Source: Tigriopus japonicus (lineage: Eukaryota > Arthropoda > Copepoda > Harpacticoida > Harpacticidae). Taken from it: a stretch of 64,000 nucleotides of DNA. The notes below the pieces were generated by a model. The model made no database searches. It saw only the letters and a program-made list of their open reading frames with translations, and had not been told where the DNA came from. The position numbers were made by a program, and so were the translations under genes. The DNA lies in NCBI GenBank assembly GCA_010645155.1, contig CM021317.1, positions 8,040,206-8,104,205 of the forward strand, written 5' to 3'. The first letter of the stretch is position 1, and each line of letters begins with the position of its first letter. This document shows, in pieces, positions 23,286 through 34,603 of this stretch.

Positions 23286-26200
23286 GGCTTCCTTAATTCC
23301 TTAATTCCTGATTGCGAATCCAATTTTTTTTCGAGGAATGTTAGGTTTGCCTCACAAGTTTCCAGATTTGCCTTTAATTTTCATTTACGGTAATATTTCT
23401 TTTTCAGGTAAGACCAACATTTCCGCTGTTTCGGAACAGGCATTGTTAGTATTCACAAAACCTACCTTTTTGCTTACAAACGATTCCAAGGTCTATGATT
23501 CTGATTGATCCTTGCAAAGTAAAGCGTTTTTGTGACTCCCGGTTTGTAACGATTTGAAATTATTTACTGTCAATTAAATTATCTTCAAGATCTTATTTTT
23601 TTTTATTAGAACAGTCCTCACGTTACGACAAAAAATCCAGATAAATGATCCATACCACTTCTCAATCAATGGTGTGGCACATAGGTCTTGGCCTGTCGAC
23701 AATCATCACAAAATTACTTGATTTTGCCTTACTAATATTATAAACGAAGAAGGTTTACAAGACAAGGCATGTTTTTCAGTCGTTTATAAACTACTTTTAC
23801 ACTTTATACAATATTGTCAGGCTATAGGAAAACATCAAAATGATTTGATTCCTTTAGGCTCTTTTTGGTATATATATATAAGTATATATTTTCAATTCTA
23901 GAAAAGAGAAATAATTTAAGATTTTGTCTTGTTCTCCGCAAAGGTTTTTGTGTCATAATTTCATAGCTCTAATACTGTGCGACCAAAAGAAATCAATGAA
24001 CCGATGCGAGAATCATTATTAACAAATCATAAGCACTCATTTATGTTCAGTGGCTTGAATATATTAAGTGACACTGTGTCTCGTGCAAACATAGAAGAAA
24101 AGAAGTCCTTTTCTAAATGGAAATTTAGCTTGAAAAAATCTAAGGAGCGCTTTGAAAATGGCAAGTTTACTTATTGTACATACATATACATATACTGTAC
24201 TCGTACTATCTTTGGATTGCTGATTCAGGGCTTGCATTTTTGATGACGAATATTGGCTGATGTTTACACGGTTCCATTCTTGACATTCCATGTTGATTTC
24301 GGGTTTGTTATTATCCATTGCTCCCTGAAAAGGTTGTTGTCTCCAGGCTTCCTGTTCCTACCATTCAACTCAGGAAATGGAACGTCTGGCCAAGATGACA
24401 AAGACGTCCACCTGGCACAGAATACTCCACAAAGAGAAAGAACACCACCTCCACCACCACCAAAGTATTAATGTGGTTTTGTGCTTTCTGCGGCGTGAGA
24501 GTGTGTTTCGAGAGGGGGCCTCCAAGACACTGCTGCAGTTGGCACTCCAACAGTAAATTGCAGGTGATGAGATCTGGGGAAGGCATACTCACCTCGAGTT
24601 TCATTACTCTAAGATAAGACGAGTTCCCAACAGGGACCACCACTCTCTCATATACTGTAGTACACAACATGAGATTTTGCCTAGAATGGAGGAAGACAAG
24701 GGATGAGGAAGTGTTGTTCATGTATTGTATTTTGTGGCATAATTTAGCAAATTCGTCAATGAAATCACTTTTGGCATCTTCACTGTGCCTAGAGTTTGCT
24801 TTTGGTTTCTTCACATTGAACAACTTGCAATTCATAACAATCCTTTGGATTGAGCAAACGTCGAATGCAGTTCCTTTCCTCCGAGGCGAAAGGTACATCT
24901 AGGCAAGTACTAGTTGGCCCTTCATTAATGCAGTTCAGTGAATACCAAGAAGGATTGAAGAAGATTGCGCCGATATAATCAAATGAATTAGACCAAATCC
25001 TGACAGAGAGAAGTCATCATCACTCTTCAGGGGCAATCATTAACTGAGCGAGTTAAGAGAGCAAGATGAGAGAACGACGAGAAAAGTAAGAAAAGCAAGA
25101 AGAAGAGAAAAGAGCCCTTTGAAGGGAGGGAGGGGATCTCCTATTCTTGATTCCCCGAAGTGACGTACTAAATAGGGAAGCACATTTGCCCATTCATCTC
25201 ACCGTCTTAAAAAATCTCTTTTCAAATCCTAGTTTTACGATGCTAACCTGCTGGTTATCCACCATATCAGATAGTGTGATGAGGACCGGCCAAGTTGTTC
25301 GTATTGCATATTTGGTGACCCGAATGTGATCGTTTTTGTCCATTTGGCAGTATTGTATTGTGAATGGTATTGATTATTGGTTTACAATACTCAGAAAGTG
25401 CTCTACGAACTGCGAGAGGGTTTTAATTTCTGATCCTTGATATGATTGGAAGGCTTTGAGCAAAAGTGTGTTTGAAGCATTTGCATTGAAAAACAGCTTA
25501 CGGGTTTTCAGGTTGTTTTTGTTATCCTTTTTTTTCAAGTCTTTATTTGTTGTATTATTTAAAAGTAAGTGAGAGTAACGTTGACTTTACCTCGACTAGA
25601 TGTTATTTTCAAGGATCTCGCTTTGACATTGCTTTGAAAATCATGCAACCTTATAAATATTATTATGAAAAATCGAAGGTGTCATTTTTGGAAACTTTGA
25701 ATTTTAGCCAAATAGGGTTTGAAAAAAGAAAAGATACAAGTTGTTTTTTTTCGGTGAAAAAAATGCATGAAATTTGCATTTGTGAATTAAATGTAAAAAT
25801 ACGATGAATTTTATTGAGGAGTTTAATTTGGTTCATTTTTGCACCAAAAACCTCAAACACGATTAACCAAAGTATCTTTAAAACAGCCATTTTGCAATTT
25901 TCCTAACAACATGCAACTTAACTCACGAATGAGCAATGGATACGCAAGCGAAATAAATGTACGCCAACGCTTTTAGTTTGCCGACTTTTAGTGGAAATGA
26001 TGTTTTCTTTTCCTGCCACTCGCTAACATAACAATCCTGAGGTAAACACTTTTGTTGTCAAGATTCGAGAATGGATATCATAACACACACATACACAACC
26101 TGCTTTTTCGAGTGATGTTCCTCACAAGCCCGAGGGCTAGCTACACTAAATTGCACATCCTGATTCGAATATGAAAATGCCTGCACTGCTTTCCACCCAA

Positions 26201-27635
26201 ATAAAGTTGCCCATCAAGCTTTGAAGTCAGATGACCGGGACGTGCTTTTTGACAAGTTAATACGTCTGCCAATTAAGGCTTTGCCCACCTTCATTTAGCT
26301 CCATTTTCGTCATTCAATATTGATGGACTCGAGAATTGAGCACAATCGAAAAGCCACTAGGTCCAATATAATTATTGTCCACTGAACCTTGTTGGTCTGT
26401 CAGCTCCTAGAGGTAGTTTGACCCAACTGACGAAGGCTGGTCGTCGCAAAAAGCATAACAACACACATGCACACACATCCAAGTAAAGGCCAAAATATAT
26501 ATTCATTAACTGCCTCGATGGTCCTCCTCGGGTTGACCAAACACAGTCAGTCAGAGCAACAGGAGACCAGTCTTGGGCCCGTGGACGACAGAATCAGGTC
26601 CATTACGTCTCCTTTTTCCACTCATTCACCCTCTAGTCATCTCTGTCTCTGTTTTACTCTCTACCCAAGCTCGAAGTGCAATATCTCTACTCACTGTGCG
26701 TTCCTTCGTTCCTTCTTGCCTTTGGCCGTGTCTGAAGAAGGGACTTCAATACAGTGTGGCTCCTTATTTGGGTTCAGGTTGAAGAGGAGAAAACTGTAGG
26801 TATGTCCTTTGTAGACAGCCTTCATCCAGCAATCACCTGCACCATTGAAGTAGCAAGTATTGGTGGTCTCTTCTGTTCTGGTCGACTCAAGAGGAATAGA
26901 GAACGAGAAAGAGGAAACGAGACGGAAAGGAAAGAAGGGAGGAAAGAAGAGAGGCCGCTGTGGGTGCTGTAGTAGTCCATAAAGGCCAAAAAGCGGGCGC
27001 CCATCTCCACTAGCCTGAATGCGCAAGGTGTGGGGAGAAAGAACACGGATGGACACAAAACGAATTCGAGGGTGAGCAAATATTAGTCACTAGATTGGTT
27101 TGGAAGGGTGAACATGACCCGCCAATATCCAACCGATTCCGGGAAGGTGTTTTTTCATCTCGAAGTCAAAGTGATGAAAAAGTATGGGAACACGCAGTGT
27201 GAGTGAGACACATCGGCACCTTTGTCGAGGCTGCCTTCAGTGAAAGAGGAGAAGAGCGAGATGCTTCGGCTTGAGTGATGTGAAGCCAATCTGACCATTT
27301 CTTGGGAAGATTGTGCTGAATAGAGTTGTTACTTCAGAATTGAAAATGCCAAAGGTCACTTTCACTCAGATCGGAAGACCTATGTGATGGTGTTATTCTT
27401 GGCCTAATTAGAGTTGGAAAAAAGTGACAAGTGTTCAATAGTTTTTTCCCATGCTTTGTTGAAAGAAAATAAAAGGCGTCTTACTATTCATATTTCGGTG
27501 AGCACTTTCAACAAAACGAAATGACCGCTCGAAAGTAGGACACCATATAATACTAGTCTTTATAATGTTGTTTGTGAACTGGTCACTAGATCCCACGACC
27601 CACACATGAAAGAGGCCTCATTCATGAAATTGAAG
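23286..27635. other. intron-like noncoding DNA
   Basis: It contains a (TA)n run near 23869-23889 and purine-rich DNA at 25070-25135. A 177-codon minus-strand frame at 24365-24898 and frames on both strands at 26467-27079 have no recognisable product or splice support. Confidence 0.4.
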
Positions 27636-27909
27636 TGTTGGCAATATTTGCCATCCTCATCATGAGTTTCGCCGCGGGCGCCTTCACCTCTGGTCTGCGA
27701 TCGGGATCCGAAGGTCAAAGGCGCCAATTTACCACACCTTCGAACAAAGGCTCGAGCTCAAGTTCAAACTACCCGCTCAATTCCAATCAAAATCTCAACA
27801 ATAGTGGCTCAAACACTCAACTTGGGAATTCCAAAACCGTGATTCTACCTTTGGCTTCCTTAGAAGAGGAAAAAATAGATGGCCAAGAGCCTCAATTTCA
27901 CCGTGAAGG
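27636..27909 (+). CDS. candidate exon of a secreted protein
   Basis: The frame opens with a hydrophobic signal-peptide-like core (LAIFAILIMSFAAGAF) followed by a small/polar tail rich in Ser and Asn (SSSSSNYPLNSNQNLNN). It ends at a strong donor, GTAAGT, in phase 2. No in-frame ATG precedes the core, but an AG at 27634-27635 could be an acceptor that joins a short upstream exon supplying the start codon. A first intron within the signal peptide is common in arthropod secreted and cuticular protein genes. The mature part does not show a chitin-binding RR consensus that I can see. The product would enter the secretory pathway; its function is unknown. Confidence 0.4.
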
Positions 27910-30423
27910 GTAAGTTATGGCTTATTTGCGGAATACTCACTTATCCAGTGCATAAATCGTCGAGAACTTCAGGACAGAATCTAACAACAACGATTTTTTT
28001 TCGATGTCAACCTTGAAATTCAGGAAATTCGTGCATTACAAATGAGAATCGTTTGCTTGATAATGACTATGGATCTAAAGGGATTGAGGACTCGGATCAA
28101 AATAGATCCGCTCAGCTCTCGTAATGAATCAAAAATGATTGCTTCATTGCCTGATTGAGTGGATCAGTTTAAGAATGGTGTGAAAAATGATCACGTGGCA
28201 AATAGTTGCTGTGAGGATATGAAGGGCCAGAACAAAAAAAATGAAATCCACAATCTAGTGGTTTGGCCAAACAGGATGTTGTTATGCTCTTTGATTTAAC
28301 ATGAGTGCGAGTGTAAACCAATTTCAAAGGCGTATTCATCCTAACATTTGATGAAAAGCAAAGTTGTGAACTAGACTAAATGATCCGGAAAACCTTAAAT
28401 TGAACAATGATCTGTCCACCAACTCAATTCCTCTCAAGACCTGCGTGATTTATCCCTCACTGTATTGGAAATTTTGCTCAAAATGATCTCCCATAAACAC
28501 AACGCCATTTATTGATTGGCCTTGGTCAGTTGTACCATCACAAGACCACTCAGATCATTTTACCATGGTGCCCAGGACGTCGAATTACGGATCGCCAGTA
28601 ATATCAGTTTGCAGGCTAACACTCTATCCAGATGAGAATGAAAGGCTTCCTAGAACGTAAAAGGTGCGATAGGCTATTCTAAAATCTGAAAATGAATAAG
28701 TAAAATTGCCTTCTCATGGATGACTGAATTGTCCTTGGAATTATAAAATTAACGTTAAGTTCACCTGATAGTCGTACGAAAAAGAATGTAAAAATAGTGA
28801 AGAGTTGTGTTAGTGAATCCATTAATGCAGCAAGAAATAGATAGCCTACCGTATTCTGTCGGAGCTTGCTAGCTCAGTGGAGGTCGTCCTTGTTGTTTGC
28901 TCGTTTTCTCGCTCCAGCCTTCTTGGTTCGACTCATTCGAGTAGTCCAAAACGACCTCACGAGCACACGATTATTTGGTGTGCTCCAATGGAGAGGTAGT
29001 ATGAATTATTAAGAACTTCTTCTGTCAGTCTCGAGGTAGATTGAGAGTTCCTTGGTCTACCGATGTTAGCTTTTGTTGCTGTTTAACAGCACCTGTAGGT
29101 AGCTAACAAATTTGTAGAACTACAGTATATTGAGAGCGACGACCTGTCAATGTTTTCGAGCTCTACCAGCCTTTACGATAAGAAGAACAACTTTTTCTTC
29201 TGGAACTTGTTGAAGAGAATGGAGATTGTTTTGATCGTGATGGTCGATGACGATGATGATGATGATAATTATGATGACGATGGCGTTCGATGTTTCCAAA
29301 GTTCTACCAATATCAGAGAGAGAGTGAGGGAAAGAAAGTCACAGATGGTAATGATAGCTCTCGTGATAGGAAATACCACGTCAGTAGGACCTAACTAGAC
29401 TCAATCGAGAAGGCCCTGGGCTAGTCTTCAGTTTCTTTTGAACATGTTTTAATGAGCTCATCCTTCTAAAGGGCACCCAGGAAATTTAGCAGCAATTTCA
29501 AAGGGAAGCAAATCGATCAAGTCCGAACGAACTATTAGTTAAGATAGCACATAGGAACATGGTACGCTTGAGTAAAAGAACTTCAATTGATCGAGTCATT
29601 TCCTCTTTATGGCTGAAACAGGATTTTGGGTCCGGATGAAAAAAAAAGACATTCCATAGCTCATTTTAAAGAGAAAGGATCCTCGTGTGACATTTGCTCA
29701 TAAATTTTAGTGCTAGTGCCACAGTCGAGTTTGAAGGGGAGTCTTCCAAGTTTTTTTTTCCCTTTGTCCTCGCCATAAATATTTTTTTTAGATCTGGGCT
29801 CTTTTTCATAATCTGTTCATCAATTAGATAAAAATAGTAGCTTTTGGGTAGACTCGTCGAAATGTTTGCAACATACGTAGGTAGTCATGGCATGACTTGA
29901 ATTTGCCAATATTAGGACCACCCTAATAAATGAGGTTTGCCCTTAGCTTAGTTAAAGGGTTTACTGAACACGGTGAAAGCCAACTTTCGGTTCCCGGTTT
30001 TTGCCCACCTCCGAAACTCAATCAAGTCCTTGGGGGCCCAAATTCAGTGTTGAGTCGTGTTCCTGTGGTCAAAGGTGGCAATATTTGCCAAAGGCCATTC
30101 ATTATAAGAACCAAGGAATCTCATCTGTGCCTAATACTGTCTTTCACCAACAAATCTGAAAAATAACCAAAACCTGAAACATAGTAGCTTTTATAGTCTC
30201 AATAGTTGTGTTTGCCAACTTAAAGTTCTGGAAAATGAGCTTTTGAAACGTATTGGATTTTCTCCTAAAGTTGCTTCATGGCAAGTTTTTCAAATTACCT
30301 ATTGAACCCGCCTAATATGATGAAGTGTTTATCCTTCTGTTTGATTTGTCCGCGGATATTTTTCATTAATGGCCTCGTCGCTTTTCCAAATTGTTCTTAG
30401 CCAAAAGTTGTGGAACCACGTTT
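27910..30423. other. intron-like DNA with (GAT)n microsatellite
   Basis: Mostly AT-leaning noncoding sequence. A GAT repeat lies at 29246-29282 and creates an aspartate-rich chance frame. No further exon of the 27636-27909 candidate was identified. Confidence 0.4.
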
Positions 30424-30666
30424 CTAAATTGAGTAGGTTAGTCGTCTGCGGTCTTTGGTCGAGTCGATGAGGCCGAGCTCCATAAACTCAGAAATGGAGT
30501 ACAATATCTTGGTTGATTCAATGCTCCCGAGCGGCTTCTTTCCATCCATATTAGTGGGTCTCAGAGCCGTTACAATCTTCGACCAAGAGGCAGAGAACCA
30601 CAGACCCTGACATTGCATGAAGATGGCAAAGAGCGCACACTCGTCCTCCGGCAAGATGCTTGCCAG
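30424..30666 (-). CDS. candidate 3'-terminal exon
   Basis: From an AG at 30667-30668 the minus strand is open for 80 codons to a TAG stop. The start is LASILPEDECALFAIFMQCQ. The last 25 residues include EFMELGLIDSTKDRRR, a pattern that resembles the turn and wing of a winged-helix fold, but this is a weak resemblance. Third positions are G/C-biased. Against it, the plus strand is open over 30617-30850 and ends in a donor-like GTAGGT, so the coding strand is not certain. It lies 420 bases downstream of the candidate at 31086-31370. Confidence 0.28.
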   Translation of the reverse strand: MASILPEDECALFAIFMQCQGLWFSASWSKIVTALRPTNMDGKKPLGSIESTKILYSISEFMELGLIDSTKDRRRLTYSI

Positions 30667-31085
30667 CTACCTAGATACAGTCATACATAGCGCTCTGTGG
30701 TCCAATTCACCAAAAGGAAAGACCCACACCAATCAAGCGAGTTGCTCATTAGACCGCCACACTTTGGAACCTTGCACTACTGAGGTAGGTCTGCTCGAAG
30801 AAGTCTTTGTGTTCGTTAGCCAGATGCTTATTGTTCCAATACCCGGATAAGTTTGGGCAAGAGCACCAATCAAAGTAAACTGTACAAACACACAAGCTAG
30901 CGTGATATGAAATCATTTGATAAGCCAATGATGATCCGCGGAAGAAGAAGAAACCCTAGCCTGAAGCTCCCATTTCTGGACTTTGGTCCTACTATATTAA
31001 GATCCAACACGATCTCCGCTTCTTCCAACTAACCAGCTTTACAGTTGGAACCGTTTCCTCGGATCAACTTTTCTCGTTCTCGTAT

Positions 31086-31370
31086 TCAAGGCCTTTCATG
31101 GCTTTCAAAATGGTTGGTTGGTATTTCTTCGTGGCCTCGATTCAACCGGTGTGGTACGAGTATTGCACCCACTAGGCTCTTTCGATTGATAACTTTCTCG
31201 CTTTGTTCTTCGAGAACAGACGATAGTTTACACTTTCGAGTGGTCGATGATTCGGCGGCCTTGATGGTCCACCTGTACAATTGGATCTCGGGTTTGATTA
31301 TTCGAGTAAAGCTCAGAATGCGATTTGATTCCATCCCAGGTCCATTGCTATTTGAGCGAGTGTTTGTAGC
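31086..31370 (-). CDS. candidate 3'-terminal exon
   Basis: A strong minus-strand acceptor (GGGTTTCTTTATCCCAAAG, preceded by more pyrimidines) leads in phase 0 into 94 codons and a TGA stop. The peptide begins ATNTRSNSNGPGMESNR, is hydrophilic and mildly basic, and ends NHFESHERP. There is no signal peptide, membrane helix or known motif. The plus strand is open over the same interval (31045-31398), which lowers confidence. It may share a gene with the candidate at 30424-30666 if this stop is bypassed by splicing, but no good donor was seen. Confidence 0.33.
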   Translation of the reverse strand, partial: ATNTRSNSNGPGMESNRILSFTRIIKPEIQLYRWTIKAAESSTTRKCKLSSVLEEQSEKVINRKSLVGAILVPHRLNRGHEEIPTNHFESHERP

Positions 31371-32749
31371 CTTTGGGATAAAGAAACCCAAGGGATAAAT
31401 AAGAATAAGGACGAATGGATACTATCCCTCTGTTTCGGGAACAGACTTCTCACACGAAACCGCTATTCCCATTCAGGACCAGATGATACTTTGGAAGAGA
31501 GAAGAGAATGAGAAGGGGGCGTGTTGAATGAATATATGTTGTATGTATGTAGTACTAGTAAATGCTTCACTCCTGGAATGGAAAGGAAAGGAAAGGAAAC
31601 CCTTTCCTTGAATGTGAATTTGTGGGGAAGGTTTGTTTTATTCAACAGCCCAGTTGCCTCAACCACTTGTCGTGCAAGCCGAGTACACGTAAGAGCCTGT
31701 TCCAATTTGGCTTTCTCCAAACAGCCTGACCCACTATGATTGAGAGATTTGTTGAACATTTCTCAAAGTTCAATTTGTAGGAGCACAAAAAAATGTCGCA
31801 AATCTTGCTGGACTCAAAGATCAAATCAAATTTGAATTTGTCAAGACAAGCCAGATAATCTTTAACTTTGTCCCGTAAGTCTTTTGAAGGTAAATTTGGT
31901 TCAAAAACTACTTGCAAGTATTTTTACTCTTGATTACTCGCATCATCTTTTACGTAACGCTAGAAATATTTTTCCCACTAAAGATTCATATTAAAATAAC
32001 GTATTATACAGTTTCTACTTTATATCGTTAACGACATTTTAATAGCTATTTCTTGCTGAAAGAAAAATACAAGTTTTGTTGGTGATTGGCTGAATGTTAA
32101 AGTTTACTTACAAAAGCTAATTTTTGGAAGTACATTTTCCAAATTGCAAGGCTAATTCAACCATAGATTAGATTTTTTTTCCTGTCTTCATCCTGGGTTC
32201 ATCCAAAAATTTCAATGACTCTTTTAAGCCTAAGCCAAGGAGCAACCACACATTATTAAACTAAGAGGTAGAAAAAGATGAGTTAAAATATCCAGAATTT
32301 GCTTATCAGCAGAATAAATGCATCTTGAACTAAATTCAAAGACATCAAGACCAATTCTTTTAGGATCAGTCTTTTCAAGCTTTACGTACAGTACCCACAC
32401 ATGGTGAACTATGTGCCCAATGCCGTTGCCAGCACATTTTGGGCGAATTTGTTCACGGTTCAAAAGACTGAAGCTCGAGTGAGTGTTGTGGGGACCCATT
32501 GAAGGATTCTTATGCTCCTCCTTTGCTTCTCTTCACGATTGCCTTGTCTCCTCCATCGTGTGCTGAAATTCCAATAATCTTACAAATCTTCCAATATTGA
32601 TCCCAGATTACCTACAAAGAAATATCATTCAACTCTTGTGGCACTTTCATCATTGGAGCACAAACTGTATCTGGAACAAGACGTTGGAAATCTACGCACT
32701 ACCGTAGCACTTGGATCTACATAAATTCTACTACGTACATAATTTTATT
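31371..32749. other. no supported gene
   Basis: A GGAAA repeat lies near 31578-31600. Minus-strand frames at 31463-31917 overlap each other and have no splice support. The rest is AT-rich. Confidence 0.4.
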
Positions 32750-32825
32750 AGGTCAGTTGTTGAGGTAGTTTGGAAGTATTGTAGAAGCATAGGTAAAGCA
32801 TAATGAGACGGAGTAGAAATACATG
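32750..32825 (+). repeat. left arm of outer inverted repeat, copy 2
   Basis: Starts AGGTCAGTTGTTGAG and ends AGTAGAAATACATG. The reverse complement is at 34537-34603, so the pair encloses two complete hAT elements. A solo copy is at 12613-12676. These could be TIRs of an older element of roughly 470 bp before the hAT insertions. Confidence 0.6.
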
Positions 32826-32845
32826 ATGGAGTTCAATTTGGCTTT

Positions 32846-33574
32846 AAGACCTGTGTCAATTACATCTAAAATGTAATTAGTTACAATTACATTGGTCTCA
32901 AAAGTGATTAAATACAATTAAAAATTACTTTATTTTCAAAAGTAATTAATGACAATTACTTCCCAAAAGTATTTGAATTACATTCAATTACATTATTTTT
33001 TTTTTTCAAATCAAGCTTGAACTCCTTTCTTTTCAAGTGCAAAATGTGCAAAGAGCATCACAAGCCTGTGAGCTTTTTGTGAATCAATTTACACACCCAA
33101 AAATATTGGAAGAATCTGCAAAATTTCTAATCACAGAACTTCTAATGTGGGTGAAAATGTGATTGTAATTTGTAATTGAAAAATGTCAAATTACATCGGC
33201 TCAAATGTAATTAATTACAATTACGTTGATCTCAAATGTAATTAATTACAATTACTTTGATCTCAAATGTAATTAATTATAATTACTTTGATCTCAAATG
33301 TAATTAATTACAATTACTTTGATCTCAAATGTAATTAATTACAATTACGTTGATCTCAAATGTAATTAATTACAATTACTTTGATCTCAAATGTAATTAA
33401 TTACAATTACTTTGATCTCAAATGTAATTAATTACAATTACTTTGATCTCAAATGTAATTAATTACAATTACTTTGATCTCAAATGTAATTAATTACAAT
33501 CATTTTGATCTCAAATGTAATTAATTGCAATTACTTGGAATTGTAATTGAAATTACAAGTACATCACAGGTCTG
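32846..33574. mobile_element. non-autonomous hAT with internal minisatellite
   Basis: The termini are AAGACCTGTG on the left and the complement of CAGACCTGTG on the right, followed by subterminal blocks built of AATTACA. The flanks TTGGCTTT (32838-32845) and CTGGTTTT (33575-33582) match at six of eight positions, consistent with an aged 8-bp target duplication. The interior contains an eleven-copy 31-bp tandem array. There is no transposase. The fit to hAT is by end sequence and duplication length only. Confidence 0.72.
33200..33540. repeat. 31-bp minisatellite, 11 copies
   Basis: The unit CTCAAATGTAATTAATTACA plus AATTACTTTGAT-type remainder repeats every 31 bases from 33200 to 33540. Each unit contains the palindrome TAATTAATTA. 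Copies differ by one or two bases (for example GTT/CTT/ATT near the unit end). The unit resembles the subterminal AATTACA blocks of the host hAT, suggesting that it was amplified from them. Confidence 0.93.
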
Positions 33575-33781
33575 CTGGTTTTTAATATATCCTCAATCAT
33601 TATTGCGCACGCTACTTCGTTGTGATTGCCAATTCGCGCAACAAATTTGTCTCTTCTATAAAAAATGCGTTCGTTCAAAGAAAATAGCCAAAAAGTACCC
33701 CGTTTTTGGAAACCTCAGGCCAGGGGTGCCATCAAGATTAAGTTAATATTTTTCACGTTATTATTGCAAAAGACTTATGAA

Positions 33782-34437
33782 TAGGGACAGGAAGTTAAGA
33801 CGAATAAAATTCAAATTGAACGAAAAAAGACGAATAAAAGGTCCCAACAACCGGAAAAAAAGAAAAAAAATACTTGCAAAATGGAAAAAATCGAATTAAT
33901 TTCCCAAAAAGGCGAATGAGCCTATCTTATAAGAAAGAAGAAAAATTAAATGCCCGCCCAGACGAAAAAAGACGTTTAAAGCTGCTCCCACAAAAATAGA
34001 CGTTATGTATGTCCCTATTGATAAGGACCAATCTGTCTGAACTGATCAGACTGTCAAAAACGGCAAAATCTAGTTCTGATGGGCTTTTCAACCCAATAGT
34101 AATCTTTTCTTTCTGTGTCTGTCGAGCAACTGTACAAGTACAAGTTAATTTATAAGTGTGGATTGTATTTTGTTTGTGCAAAACCGCAACTGACAATCAA
34201 ATTATTACATTGGCCTATGATTGGTGAAGTTGAACTTTCTTTGAAGTTTTTATTTGCTTGGAAAATTGAAAAAAAACGCTGAAAGCGCTTGAAATCTAAG
34301 AAAATCCAAATTTTTGGCCAATTAGACGAAAAAAGACGAATAAAATCCAAATTAGACGAAAAAAATTTCGCGACGAATAAAGGCCAAAAAGACGAAAAAA
34401 GACGAATAAGTTTATTCGTCTTAAGTTCCTGTCCCTA
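33782..34437. mobile_element. non-autonomous hAT, GACGAATAAA-rich
   Basis: TIRs are TAGGGACAGGAA followed by TTAAGACGAATAAA on both ends (right end complemented). The flanks CTTATGAA (33774-33781) and CTTATGAC (34438-34445) match at seven of eight positions. Many copies of GACGAAAAAAGACGAATAAA-type sequence lie near each end. The interior is AT-rich and noncoding. It sits about 200 bp from the previous hAT, inside the same outer inverted repeat. Confidence 0.85.
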
Positions 34438-34536
34438 CTTATGACATAAATGGCAGTCCTAAAAGATTGAACAGATTGAAAGCAGATTGGATCCCATCAG
34501 TTGTAGAAATTAGCTTATTCCTGTGACATAATTGAA

Positions 34537-34603
34537 CATGGTTATTTCTACTTTGTCTTACTATGCTTCCTCTGTACCTCCAGATGTGCTCAACAACTGA
34601 CCT
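34537..34603 (-). repeat. right arm of outer inverted repeat, copy 3
   Basis: This is the reverse complement of the family starting AGGTCAGTTGTTGAG. It pairs with 32750-32825. The bases just outside both arms contain ATT, which could be a 3-bp target duplication, but this is too short to rely on. Confidence 0.6.

Noticed and set aside
24365..24898. 177-codon minus-strand open frame
   Set aside because: No family resemblance, and shorter frames on the opposite strand are equally open; treated as chance.
28863..28945. tRNA-like sequence with TAGCTCAGTGG and GGTTCGACTC boxes
   Set aside because: Box spacing is long for a standard tRNA and the stems do not pair; could be a decayed SINE but support is thin.
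29150..29398. Asp-rich small protein
   Set aside because: Produced by a GAT microsatellite without splice or start support.
33200..33540. CRISPR-like array
   Set aside because: Repeats are contiguous with no unique spacers and the context is eukaryotic; it is a minisatellite.
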